Assembly (NCBI GenBank): GCA_016649585.1
Contig: JAENXH010000003.1
Location: 1 to 23,413, forward strand
From: Methanosarcinales archaeon
GTDB lineage: Archaea > Halobacteriota > Syntropharchaeia > Alkanophagales > Methanospirareceae
Length of the DNA stretch: 23,413 bases
Direction of reading: 5' to 3'
The notes beneath the pieces are model-generated. The model did not search any database, was not told where the DNA came from, and saw nothing but the letters and a program-made list of their open reading frames with translations. Of this stretch, positions 7,925-15,042 are shown piece by piece. The position numbers and the translations under genes are program-made. Numbering within the stretch: position 1 is the first letter of the stretch; every line of letters begins with the position of its first letter.

Positions 7925-9070
7925 ATGCACGACATACACAAAATACTGGCAATCGGATTTTCTGTCCGGCACATTGTATGTTCGGGCAGTAGAGCGGGCT
8001 ACGAGATGTATGCCGCCGATGCATTTGGCGATATTGATACGAAACGATGTGCCCGCGAATATTATCCGTTAGACCCGTTTCAGCTTCACGCAGAACTCAA
8101 AACCCTTAAAAACGAGATAGATAAGGTAGATGGTCTGATTATCGGGTCAGGGTTCGAGAACGCAGATTTCAGTTTTTTAAAAGAGGATGATAGGAGAAAG
8201 ATACTGGGAAACGCACCGGAAAAGACGAAAGAGATATCGAATAAAGCGTGGTTGTCCGCGCGCTTAGACGACTTAGGCATCCAGCATCCGCTTACGTCTA
8301 CCGGTAGAGCGTTAGCAGAAATGATAGACGAGGGAGAGCGCATACCGCTCCATTATCCGGTGGTGGCAAAGCCCGCATACGGCGGTGGAGGAACCGCTAA
8401 TTTCCTTTGCCACAACGAAAAGGAGTTGATTCGATGGGCTGCGCAACTACCGGACTTCTTGTATCAGGAATATATAAAAGGGAAACATGCTTCTGTATCT
8501 ACAATTTCTACAAAAAGAGCGGCAATGACGGTCTGTATGAACGAGCAGTTGCTCGGCGTGGATTCCCTTTCTGCGCCCGGACCTTTTGTTTATTGCGGAA
8601 ACATCTCGCCGTTTGTAACCAAATTTTCTGATCGTGTGTGTGAGCTTGCCGAGGAATTAACAAGTGAATTAGGTTTGTTAGGCTCGAACGGCGTTGATTT
8701 TGTGATTACGGACGACGGCCCGGTCGTGATAGAAGTGAATGCGCGGCTGCAAGGCAGCTTGGACACAGTGGAGCGTTCTACAGGTTTAAATTTAATTGAT
8801 GCGCACGTGAAAGCGGTTATAGGGGAGTTACCAGAGCCAGTAGCGGCGAAACGGTATGCGGTAAAAGCGATAGTGTTTGCAAAGCAGGACGGGGTGATAA
8901 GAGAAAATTTAGAGATTAATAAAGAGGGAATCGTGGACATTCCTGAGAAGGGAAGAATCATGAAGCAAGGAGAGCCGATAGCCACTGCGATAGGCGTTGG
9001 CGATAGCAGAGAACGTGCATGTGCTGATGCGATGAAGAATGTCGAGCGTATAAAAGCAAGTGTGAGATAG
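7925..9070 (+). CDS. ATP-grasp carboxylate-amine ligase (COG2232-like)
   Basis: The 381-residue protein is an archaeal ATP-grasp ligase resembling the 'predicted ATP-dependent carboligase related to biotin carboxylase' group. The N-terminal pre-ATP-grasp fold begins 'KILAIGFSVRHIVCSGSRAG' and contains 'AADAFGDIDTKRCAREYYPL'. The ATP-grasp core has 'VVAKPAYGGGGTANFLC' (about residue 145, glycine-rich loop), 'YQEYIKGKHASVS' and the metal-binding 'VVIEVNARLQGSLDTVE' (about 260). The enzyme presumably activates a carboxylate as acyl phosphate and joins it to an amine or another nucleophile; the substrate cannot be read. The related MfnD (tyramine-glutamate ligase of methanofuran synthesis) is also an ATP-grasp protein, but I do not see evidence for that specific role. 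It stands alone between two toxin-antitoxin pairs. Confidence 0.8.
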   Translation: MHDIHKILAIGFSVRHIVCSGSRAGYEMYAADAFGDIDTKRCAREYYPLDPFQLHAELKTLKNEIDKVDGLIIGSGFENADFSFLKEDDRRKILGNAPEKTKEISNKAWLSARLDDLGIQHPLTSTGRALAEMIDEGERIPLHYPVVAKPAYGGGGTANFLCHNEKELIRWAAQLPDFLYQEYIKGKHASVSTISTKRAAMTVCMNEQLLGVDSLSAPGPFVYCGNISPFVTKFSDRVCELAEELTSELGLLGSNGVDFVITDDGPVVIEVNARLQGSLDTVERSTGLNLIDAHVKAVIGELPEPVAAKRYAVKAIVFAKQDGVIRENLEINKEGIVDIPEKGRIMKQGEPIATAIGVGDSRERACADAMKNVERIKASVR

Positions 9071-9079
9071 TTTAAAAAT

Positions 9080-9119
9080 AAAAAAAAGTTAACGGAAAAT
9101 TATTTGCCCTTTATTTTCC
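9080..9119 (-). terminator. Hairpin with T run on the minus strand
   Basis: GGAAAAT (9094-9100) pairs with ATTTTCC (9113-9119). On the minus strand the hairpin is followed by GTTAAC and a run of eight T. It lies at the stop of the small minus-strand tail ORF (9100-9195) and just after the plus-strand ATP-grasp gene. Confidence 0.5.
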
Positions 9120-9195
9120 TTAACGTTGCGAATGCGAGCACCGCGCTCAATATGCCAATCAGAGCGAACAATCCTATTGGTGTTTGCCACAACAT
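9100..9195 (-). pseudogene. Remnant of a sorting-tail (VPXXXP/CTERM-like) membrane anchor
   Basis: The 31-residue frame starts 'MLWQTPIGLFALIGILSAVL' and ends in 'RKIKGK'. It lines up with the C-terminal anchor of the surface protein at 13608 ('TPIGLLALIGIMSVMLA' followed by 'RKRKR'): a Thr-Pro-Ile-Gly motif, one hydrophobic helix, then a basic end. A stop lies a few codons upstream, so no ectodomain is attached. I read it as the last piece of a lost exported protein, although a free-standing single-helix membrane peptide is possible. A hairpin with a T run follows it, like the functional copy. Confidence 0.5.
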
Positions 9196-9239
9196 CCTTG
9201 TTGATAATCTTTAAATGCTTTGATGACATGTTTACAATT

Positions 9240-9476
9240 ATGAACATAACGATAAAGGATGTGGATGAGCCGGTATTTAGGAAATTCAAAGCAGAATCGG
9301 TTAGAAAGAGGATGAAACTCGGGAATGCGCTTACAAATGCGATGATGACTTGGCTGGAGAAAGAGCAGGGCAAGAAAAAAGTGAAAAAGCATTTTTTAGA
9401 CTTGAAACCTTTTGATTGGGGCGAGGGAACAGAAAGAAGCAGTGTTGAAGTGGATGAAATATTGTATGCAAAATGA
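9240..9476 (+). CDS. vapB: VapB-like antitoxin
   Basis: The 78-residue protein begins 'MNITIKDVDEPVFRKFKAES', a ribbon-helix-helix-like N-terminus, followed by a toxin-binding tail. It overlaps the PIN-domain gene by four bases (ATGA at 9473-9476), the standard VapBC layout. The frame is open further upstream, with another ATG at 9228, but 9240 matches the family start. The complex would repress its own promoter and inhibit VapC. Confidence 0.75.
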   Translation: MNITIKDVDEPVFRKFKAESVRKRMKLGNALTNAMMTWLEKEQGKKKVKKHFLDLKPFDWGEGTERSSVEVDEILYAK

Positions 9477-9862
9477 TTTTCATCGATACAAACGTCTTTG
9501 TAGCATACTATAACAACATTCACCACGAGAGATCATTGGAATTGATTAAAAGGGCAATAGAGGGTTATTATGGGAAGATTTTCACATCTGATTATGTCTT
9601 TGATGAATCGGTAACGGTAACCCTGGTGAGAACAAAAGATATTGAGAAAGCAGTAGCTCTCGGTGAATATATATTAAATTCTGAGATAGAGTTGCTAAGC
9701 GTAGATGAAACGCGCTTTTTTGAGACTTGGAATTTATTTGAAGAGATTGGGATGAGTTTTACGGATTGCACCAATATTTCACTGATGAAATTATACGGTA
9801 TCGATAAGCTAATGACCTTTGATATGGGATTTAGGGATAAAGGAGTGGAGGTTGTTTCATAA
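9473..9862 (+). CDS. vapC: VapC-like PIN-domain ribonuclease toxin
   Basis: The 129-residue protein is a complete PIN domain. The acidic metal site is intact: Asp5 in 'MIFIDTNVFVAYY', Glu45 in 'YVFDESVT', Asp98 in 'GMSFTDCTNISLM' and Asp117 in 'LMTFDMGF'. VapC toxins cut specific RNAs, often tRNA or rRNA, and are held inactive by VapB. The start codon overlaps the vapB stop, so expression is coupled. In contrast to the PIN gene at 13699-14108, this copy is unbroken. Confidence 0.88.
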   Translation: MIFIDTNVFVAYYNNIHHERSLELIKRAIEGYYGKIFTSDYVFDESVTVTLVRTKDIEKAVALGEYILNSEIELLSVDETRFFETWNLFEEIGMSFTDCTNISLMKLYGIDKLMTFDMGFRDKGVEVVS

Positions 9863-9925
9863 TTTTTTGCTCTGTTCCAATTCATAACCTTTAACTTATC
9901 AAACCTGCTACCTCTTCTATAAGCT

Positions 9926-10909
9926 ATGCACTGGACATACGCAAAGGCGGGCGTGGACATAAAAAAGGAACACGGTGTTATAAAAGCGTTATCAGCAGAA
10001 ATAAAGAGAAAAAAGGATTTACGAGGTTTTTGTGGGCTTTTAGAGCTCCCGTTTGATCCACAGCATCTTCTCGCGATCTCCACCGATGGCGTGGGCTCGA
10101 AGGTGCTCATCGCCGCAAAGCTTGACAAATGGGATACTATCGGGATAGACTGCATTGCGATGAACGTGAACGACATTTACTGCGTGGGCGCAACGCCGCT
10201 TGCTTTTGTTGATTATCTCGCGATGGAGAAGCCCGACGAGCGGATTGCAGCGGAGGTAGGCAAAGGCTTGGAAGCAGGTGCGAGAATCTCTGATATGCAT
10301 ATCGTGAGCGGTGAAACCGCGATTATGCCTGAAGTCGTTAACGATTTAGACCTCTCCGGAACTTGTGTCGGCTATGTCAAAAAGGATAAAGTGATACGTG
10401 GCGAAAAGATAGAAGTCGGCGATCTGGTTCTGGGCATGAAGAGTTCGGGCGTGCATAGCAATGGATTAACACTGGCGCGTAAAGTAGTAGAAAACGCGGG
10501 ATATAAGTACACCGATCCTTTTCCACTAAATTCCACAAGAAGTATCGGCGAAGAGCTGCTCACGCCAACCCGGATCTACACGGAGGTTCTGGAGCTTTTG
10601 AAGCGTTGTGAAGTGCACGGCTTGGCGCATATCACCGGCAGCGGGTTCTTAAAGCTGGGCCGGATCACCGACTTCGGATTCGATATCCATAACCCGCTCG
10701 CGCCAAATGAGATATTCACGTTCCTTCAGGAGCAGGGCAACATCACGGACGAAGAGATGTACAAGACGTTCAATATGGGCATGGGCTTCGCAGTGGTCAT
10801 TCCGGCACGTGAAGAGCAGGAAGCAGTTCGTATAACTAGGGGTAAAATTGTGGGCGAGGTCGTGGCAAAAGATAAAGGGATAGCAGTTGGTGACGTGACG
10901 GTCGTGTAA
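9926..10909 (+). CDS. purM: Phosphoribosylformylglycinamidine cyclo-ligase (AIR synthase)
   Basis: The 327-residue protein closes the imidazole ring in purine synthesis: FGAM plus ATP gives AIR. The family start 'WTYAKAGVDIKKEH' is clear. It is followed by the nucleotide/metal loop 'AISTDGVGSKVLIA' (about residue 49), 'GIDCIAMNVNDIYCVGATPL' (about 73), 'HIVSGETAIMPEVV', 'LVLGMKSSGVHSNGLTLAR' and 'GLAHITGSGFLKLGRI'. The C-terminal ATP-domain half contains 'YKTFNMGMGFAVVIPA'. Length and order are normal for PurM, and the conserved GETA and SSGVHSNG segments separate it from other PurM-superfamily members such as SelD, HypE and ThiL. The ATG at 9926 matches the family start. There are no purine genes next to it. 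Confidence 0.93.
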   Translation: MHWTYAKAGVDIKKEHGVIKALSAEIKRKKDLRGFCGLLELPFDPQHLLAISTDGVGSKVLIAAKLDKWDTIGIDCIAMNVNDIYCVGATPLAFVDYLAMEKPDERIAAEVGKGLEAGARISDMHIVSGETAIMPEVVNDLDLSGTCVGYVKKDKVIRGEKIEVGDLVLGMKSSGVHSNGLTLARKVVENAGYKYTDPFPLNSTRSIGEELLTPTRIYTEVLELLKRCEVHGLAHITGSGFLKLGRITDFGFDIHNPLAPNEIFTFLQEQGNITDEEMYKTFNMGMGFAVVIPAREEQEAVRITRGKIVGEVVAKDKGIAVGDVTVV

Positions 10910-10954
10910 TCGTAGCTGAAGGTTTTTTAGATGCGGGAGAAGATAAAATCAATA

Positions 10955-10971
10955 CGAAAAGCATTTATAAG
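10955..10971 (+). promoter_or_regulatory. BRE/TATA promoter of the beta-helix surface protein gene
   Basis: A purine-rich CGAAAAG lies before TTTATAAG (10964-10971), matching an archaeal BRE plus TATA box. Transcription would start near 10995, leaving a leader of about 30 bases that contains the ribosome site at 11012-11019. Confidence 0.6.
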
Positions 10972-11011
10972 CAGAAGCTATCTGTCATCCTATCATAGTC
11001 ATAAAGCCGAT

Positions 11012-11019
11012 GGAGGTGA
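11012..11019 (+). promoter_or_regulatory. Strong Shine-Dalgarno that sets the surface-protein start
   Basis: GGAGGTGA lies eight bases before the ATG at 11028. An in-frame ATG at 11010 precedes the site and so is unlikely to be used, which sets the start at 11028. Confidence 0.75.
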
Positions 11020-11027
11020 AAAAAACA

Positions 11028-11642
11028 ATGAAGGGTAAAAGAGTAGGGTATCGTGAGGTGGCAACGATTTTAATTTTGGTTATTTCCGCGTTCGTATTGT
11101 TTACTGCGGTTGCGAGTGCTGATGGTTTACCCTGCGCTTGTGGCGATATTTGCGTTAACGAGACCGGTTGGTGGCGCAATGGTGGCGATTTTAATGCCTC
11201 CAATACACCCATACAGCATGCGATTGATAACGCAACTGTCGGAAATATAATTTGCGTTAAGGATGGCACGTACAAAGAGAACGTTGATGTAAACAAGCGT
11301 TTAACGATTCGTTCTCAGAACGGCTCTGCTTCGACCACTGTCGAGGCTTTAAATTCAGATGACCACGTCTTCGAAGTAACAGCGGATTACGTGAACATCA
11401 GCGGATTCACGGTGCAAAATGCTACTGGAGGGGATGATGCAGGGATTTACCTGAACAGTACGGATCACTGCAACATTTCCGGCAACAACGCTTCGTACAA
11501 CAACCGCGGCATCTACCTGTATTATTCGAGCTACAACACGCTCACGAGCAACAACGCTTCGTACAACGGCTACTACGGCATCTACCTGTATTATTCGCTA
11601 CAACACGCTCACGAACAACACCGCTTCGTACAACGGCCTTAA
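11028..11642 (+). CDS. N-terminal part of a NosD-like beta-helix surface protein (frameshifted)
   Basis: The protein starts 'MKGKRVGYREVATILILVIS', a Sec signal peptide with cleavage likely after 'TAVASA' (about residue 31). A right-handed parallel beta-helix follows: 'IQHAIDNATVGNIICVKDGT', 'YKENVDVNKRLTIRSQNG', then repeats of about 22 residues of the type 'NNRGIYLYYSSYNTLTSNN'. This is the NosD/pectate-lyase-like repeat common in archaeal surface proteins. The frame breaks at about 11597: the third repeat copy has TTCG-CTACAAC where the earlier copy has TTCGAGCTACAAC. The loss of AG shifts the reading into 'LQHAHEQHRFVQRP' and a stop. Correcting it joins the next open frame and gives one protein of about 860 residues. 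The break may be a mutation, phase variation or a sequencing error. Confidence 0.8.
   Translation: MKGKRVGYREVATILILVISAFVLFTAVASADGLPCACGDICVNETGWWRNGGDFNASNTPIQHAIDNATVGNIICVKDGTYKENVDVNKRLTIRSQNGSASTTVEALNSDDHVFEVTADYVNISGFTVQNATGGDDAGIYLNSTDHCNISGNNASYNNRGIYLYYSSYNTLTSNNASYNGYYGIYLYYSLQHAHEQHRFVQRP
11484..11640 (+). repeat. Three tandem copies of a 66-bp beta-helix repeat, the last interval 2 bases short
   Basis: The motif AACAAC(G/A)C(T/C)GCTTCGTACAAC-like begins at 11484, 11550 and 11614. The first interval is 66 bases and the second is 64, which places a 2-base loss inside the array. Each unit encodes one 22-residue coil. Confidence 0.75.
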
Positions 11643-11652
11643 AGGTATCCTT

Positions 11653-13608
11653 TTGTCGTCCTCACACTACAACAACTTGACTAACAATACTGCAACCTCA
11701 AACAACTATGACGGTATCTTCCTTGATAATTCTGATCACAATAGACTAATTAGTAATACCGCAACCGGACATAAACCTCTGGATGGTTCCTTTGAGGTGC
11801 TCATACTTAACGGTGGAGATTGGGAACAACAGGGAGAACTCAGCTTTTATAATTATGAAACCCGTCAGCTTCCGCTCACGCATGATGCGGGAACTTTCAC
11901 GCTTCGGTTGTCCCAACACGGGCATGATGCTGCTTATGTTGACTATGTAGCACTGAAGAAAGACGATACGCTATACCTGCCTACATCAGCGCTAAACATG
12001 GACAGTACTGCAAATATCTGGCATAAAATTATTTCTTCTGAATACGACGTCTGCGATGCCTGGAATAGCACACTGGAAATAAGATGGGATAATGTGCCTG
12101 AGAACACTACGTTAGTCATGCGGGCAATGGAAGAAGACCTCGGTGAGGGTCACGGCAGCCCTCTGTATTATCCATTGCTTCGTGAGGGACGGACGCTGAC
12201 CCATACTCTTGTTGATGACGGTGGCATGACGGTGGATGGTTTACTTGAAGAAAACGGAGAACCGGACTTCAGTGTTTTCTGGAGGCCCGATTCACCGCAC
12301 CCTGATGGCTACACCTATGGCTGGTTACACAGCGACAATCAGTACTTATATGCTGCTGTTGAGATTACCGCAGACAATACCCCTGACGAAGAAGATTGGG
12401 GAGCACTTTTCGTGATGGTGAACGGAGAGCTGCGTGAGTTCCGCGTTTCTTCTGCTGACACGACATGGGGTGCCCCTGGATTTCAGTACACCTCGTCTGT
12501 TCCATACGAGCACCGGATATACGAGTTTGAAATTCCACTGAGTGAAATAAACGCTCGTATCGGCGATGAACTTCATTACGGTTTCGGGGCCTACGGCACG
12601 GTTTCTGCCTTTTATTCAGGAATAACGTTAGGCTGGGAATCCACCAATAATACGCTCTCTAAAAATACCGTAACAGATAATGAGAACGGCATCTACCTAT
12701 CCGATTCGAGCAACAACAGCATCTCCTGCAATCTGGTGGCTTATAACGACCACGGAGGGTTCTACTTAGGTGCTGGAGAAAGCAGCACTGGTAACACGAT
12801 TGAACACAACAACATCATCAACGGCGACTACAACGAAACGAGCGGCGGCTGGGAATGGAACTTCCACAATTACCAATCAGATAATGTGACAGCGGAGAAC
12901 AATTACTGGGGAACGGCGACATCAGCGGTCATTGCAGCGGGCATCAAAGAGGATACAGGAGACGTGGATTACGAGCCGTTTCTGACGGAACCCGCAGCCT
13001 GTGCACCAAACCCTGATGATGACGGAGATGGAGTTCCAGGTGTTGTGGAAGAAGGTGCACCTGGTGGCGGAGATGGAAACGGGGATGGAATACCTGACAG
13101 GACCCAACCGAATGTTACCTCGCTGCCCACCGCTACAAACCAGGGATACATGACTCTGGTGCTGTCAAACTGCTCGCAACTTCGTAATGTTACCGCCCTC
13201 ACCGATGCCCCTGATGACCCTGACTATAACTATCCATACGGGTTGGTCAGCTTTGTAATCCCGTGTGAAAACGGCACAGTGGAGATAATATATCAAACAG
13301 ATCTAACAGGACACACATACAGGAAATACGGGCCGACGACGCCGGGAGATGCTGGAACAACCGCATGGTATGATTTTTCAACCTATGCGACCATAGCTGG
13401 CAACCGGGTAACGCTTTCATTCCAAGATAACAGACTTGGTGATGATACCGGTGATGACGGAAAAATCGTTGAGCCGGGGGGTCCGGGAATTCTTGGAGCG
13501 GCGGCTGCAGCAGCAGTTCCAGCGATGACGCCAATCGGATTGCTTGCGTTGATTGGCATAATGAGCGTGATGCTCGCAAGAGCGTCAGTCAGGAAGAGGA
13601 AGAGATAA
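11653..13608 (+). CDS. C-terminal part of the surface protein, with beta-helix, choice-of-anchor-U-like and VPXXXP tail
   Basis: This is the downstream half of the frameshifted surface protein; the true reading enters this frame at about 11598 rather than at the ATG. Order of parts, with residues counted from 11653: beta-helix repeats to about 38; an inserted all-beta region at about 40-330, including 'FWRPDSPHPDGYTYGWLHSD' that resembles a CBM9/DOMON-type sandwich (weak); further beta-helix repeats at about 335-430; an Asp-rich 'DDDGDGVPG...DGNGDGIPD' stretch, probably calcium-binding; and a choice-of-anchor-U-like domain at about 490-620 ('GHTYRKYGPTTPG', 'NRLGDDTGDDGKIVEPGGPG'). The tail has VPAMTP, one hydrophobic helix and 'RKRKR', a VPXXXP-CTERM sorting signal handled by an archaeosortase. 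The likely location is the outer cell surface, anchored to lipid. The function may be adhesion or carbohydrate binding. Confidence 0.8.
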   Translation: MSSSHYNNLTNNTATSNNYDGIFLDNSDHNRLISNTATGHKPLDGSFEVLILNGGDWEQQGELSFYNYETRQLPLTHDAGTFTLRLSQHGHDAAYVDYVALKKDDTLYLPTSALNMDSTANIWHKIISSEYDVCDAWNSTLEIRWDNVPENTTLVMRAMEEDLGEGHGSPLYYPLLREGRTLTHTLVDDGGMTVDGLLEENGEPDFSVFWRPDSPHPDGYTYGWLHSDNQYLYAAVEITADNTPDEEDWGALFVMVNGELREFRVSSADTTWGAPGFQYTSSVPYEHRIYEFEIPLSEINARIGDELHYGFGAYGTVSAFYSGITLGWESTNNTLSKNTVTDNENGIYLSDSSNNSISCNLVAYNDHGGFYLGAGESSTGNTIEHNNIINGDYNETSGGWEWNFHNYQSDNVTAENNYWGTATSAVIAAGIKEDTGDVDYEPFLTEPAACAPNPDDDGDGVPGVVEEGAPGGGDGNGDGIPDRTQPNVTSLPTATNQGYMTLVLSNCSQLRNVTALTDAPDDPDYNYPYGLVSFVIPCENGTVEIIYQTDLTGHTYRKYGPTTPGDAGTTAWYDFSTYATIAGNRVTLSFQDNRLGDDTGDDGKIVEPGGPGILGAAAAAAVPAMTPIGLLALIGIMSVMLARASVRKRKR

Positions 13609-13626
13609 ACACGCTTCCTCTTTTTT
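13594..13626 (+). terminator. Terminator of the surface protein gene
   Basis: AAGAGGAAG (13594-13602) pairs with CTTCCTCTT (13614-13622), and T bases continue through 13626. The stem includes the last codons of the gene. The remnant tail at 14614 is followed by a near-copy of the same hairpin. Confidence 0.65.
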
Positions 13627-13698
13627 ATTTTTTGTAAATGTTCGTGGTTTATTACCTCCGCCATACAAAATACGGAAAAATTAGATAGAGATTGAAAA

Positions 13699-14108
13699 TT
13701 ACCAGATGACCTCCACTTCTTTCAATTCTCTAATTTTACCATCATCAGTCAGTAATGCTTGAGAGTCAGTTGTCAAATGTGTGGCTACAATCATTCTATC
13801 GTGAAGGTCCGGTAAATCAATCCCCATCACTTTCCTCCATCCGTTGATTGATAGACTCACGATGAACAGGTTTTTAGATGTTTCCAAAACGTCAAGAAGC
13901 AGTGAAATCTTCTTCAATGGAATACTTACGCCAAAAACCTCTTTCCCTTTGAGTATCGTATATATAACTTCACCAACGGCAATTTCGGGAACTTGTATCC
14001 TTACTAAGCCGCTCTCTCTGCCTGTTTAAAAATTTCATTGGATTTGTGTGGTAATTTATCCGCCAAATAGGATAGGACTGCCACGGCATCAGCGGTGAAC
14101 AGCTTCAT
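13699..14108 (-). pseudogene. PIN-domain (VapC-like) toxin, frameshifted
   Basis: The gene starts with ATG at 14108, overlapping the antitoxin stop as ATGA, and reads 'MKLFTADAVAVLSYLADKLP' and on to 'NEIFKQAERAA', then stops. From the AG-rich run the other frame continues 'SGLVRIQVPEIAVGEVIYTI' and runs on to 'HDRMIVATHLTTDSQALLTD' and the end. Asp7, the Glu of 'VGEV', the Asp of 'LHDRMIVA' and the Asp pair of 'LLTDDGKI' supply a complete PIN acidic site across both frames. Removing one AG unit from GCAGAGAGAGCGGC restores a single frame of about 135 codons, so slippage in a dinucleotide repeat is the simplest cause. The toxin is presumably inactive now unless frameshifting occurs, while its antitoxin is intact. 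Confidence 0.75.
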
Positions 14109-14356
14109 AAATCTCCTTTTATCCTCCATTCTGACCTTAATTTTCTGATGTACTTTGATGCTTTTTCTACGTCTATCTCCTTTATAGACCCTCGCAAACT
14201 TTTCATATCACACCTACGTTTTACCATAATTCCATTCTCAACGGGAATCAGTAGAATAGATTCCCCATCATGCAATTCATATTGCTCTCTAAGGGATTCT
14301 GGAATGGTAATTTGACCTTTTGATATTTTTATTCGTGTTGTAGTATCCGCGCTCAT
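14105..14356 (-). CDS. AbrB/SpoVT-type antitoxin
   Basis: The 83-residue protein has an N-terminal swapped-hairpin AbrB domain: 'TTRIKISKGQITIPESLREQ', then 'LHDGESILLIPVENGIMVKR'. Its C-terminal tail 'DVEKASKYIRKLRSEWRI' is likely to wrap around a PIN toxin. It overlaps the PIN gene by four bases. As a DNA-binding antitoxin it should repress its own promoter; AT-rich TATA-like sequence lies at about 14389-14400. It now has no intact partner, because the toxin is frameshifted. Confidence 0.85.
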   Translation of the reverse strand: MSADTTTRIKISKGQITIPESLREQYELHDGESILLIPVENGIMVKRRCDMKSLRGSIKEIDVEKASKYIRKLRSEWRIKGDL

Positions 14357-14437
14357 GTTTTATGCCTTCTTGATAAATTTATTGTTATCTTTATTTAAAT
14401 AAATAAGCAAAGAATTTATTCTAAGCAGAGAGCATTT

Positions 14438-14614
14438 ACGAGTGGCAGGAGAGTTCGAGTAAGGGCAACGTAACGTAACCGTAACGTTTGTTCCGTTTTT
14501 GGTGGTCCAGCGCACTGTGCTCCTGTTCCAGAACTGCCAACGGTAATACTGCTCGGCGTGGGATTGCTCGCACTTGCCGGATACGTTGGGTTAAGAAAGA
14601 GGAAGAACGCATAA
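14438..14614 (+). pseudogene. Remnant C-terminus of a second exported protein with CTERM-like anchor
   Basis: The last 29 residues read 'APVPELPTVILLGVGLLALA' then 'GYVGLRKRKNA': a Val-Pro-x-x-Pro motif, one hydrophobic helix and a basic end, as in archaeosortase substrates. Upstream the frame is broken: 'YEWQESSSKGNVT' is followed by stops, and one added base near 14470 would give 'GNVTVTVTFVPFL'. The rest of the gene is missing; the next gene upstream is a toxin-antitoxin module on the other strand. This may be a partly deleted paralogue of the surface protein at 11028-13608. Confidence 0.65.
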
Positions 14615-14640
14615 ATAAGAGTTATTCCTCTTTTACTTTT
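14596..14640 (+). terminator. Terminator after the remnant sorting tail
   Basis: AAAGAGGAA (14596-14604) pairs with TTCCTCTTT (14625-14633), followed by a T-rich run. It is very similar in sequence and position to the terminator at 13594. Confidence 0.55.
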
Positions 14641-15042
14641 TTATTTAGAGTATACCCATTGTGAACAGCATTCTGCTCTCAATGGCAGAAAGAGTTCGCT
14701 GACTTACTTACTGTTCCAATAGTCATTGCTTGTCTTCGTCTTCCTTAGCTAAACTATTTGTGTAGGCCCTTAGCCCCTCTTCGGTCAAAACAAACTTTTT
14801 CGCCGCTTATTTTGAAATTGGTGATTTGGATTTGTTTCCGTGGGCTCTGCCCACGATCCCGCAAGCCCTGTAAGGGCTTAATTTGGTGCTTGAGATTTGG
14901 GATTTTCCACAATCCACTGAGTGAGCTGAGCATGTTCCACTATTTTATTTAAAAGGGAGGGTTGGTAAGTCAAACCTTTTAGAAAAAGGTTTAATCCAAA
15001 AATATTTGTGGTTAGGAGGGTTGGTAAGGGGGGCTTGGCCCC
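14615..15042. other. Hairpin-rich region without a recognisable gene
   Basis: No convincing coding frame is seen. It holds a series of inverted repeats: CCATTG/CAATGG at 14656-14685 with an inner AGCA/TGCT stem; CGTGGGC-TCT-GCCCACG at 14839-14855; AAGCCCT-GTA-AGGGCTT at 14863-14879; and AAACCTTTT-AGA-AAAAGGTTT at 14972-14992. A GTAAGGGG/CCCCTTAC stem at 15024-15046 covers the srp54 stop. It could be an eroded mobile element, a terminator cluster or a structured RNA. Confidence 0.5.
14956..15028 (+). repeat. 14-bp direct repeat flanking a hairpin
   Basis: GGAGGGTTGGTAAG occurs at 14956-14969 and again at 15015-15028. Between the copies lies the AAACCTTTT/AAAAGGTTT hairpin. The origin is unknown; it could be a small repeat family or the edge of an inserted element. 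Confidence 0.6.

Noticed and set aside
9089..9526. A 145-codon minus-strand frame across vapB
   Set aside because: It lies antisense to the vapBC pair and has no recognisable domain; the only real minus-strand signal there is the short tail fragment in another frame.
14758..14952. A 64-codon frame in the hairpin-rich gap
   Set aside because: It crosses two perfect hairpins, has no ribosome site and no protein-like composition.
14956..15028. The 14-bp direct repeat as an attachment site of an integrated element
   Set aside because: Only 59 bases separate the copies, and no integrase or tRNA gene is nearby.
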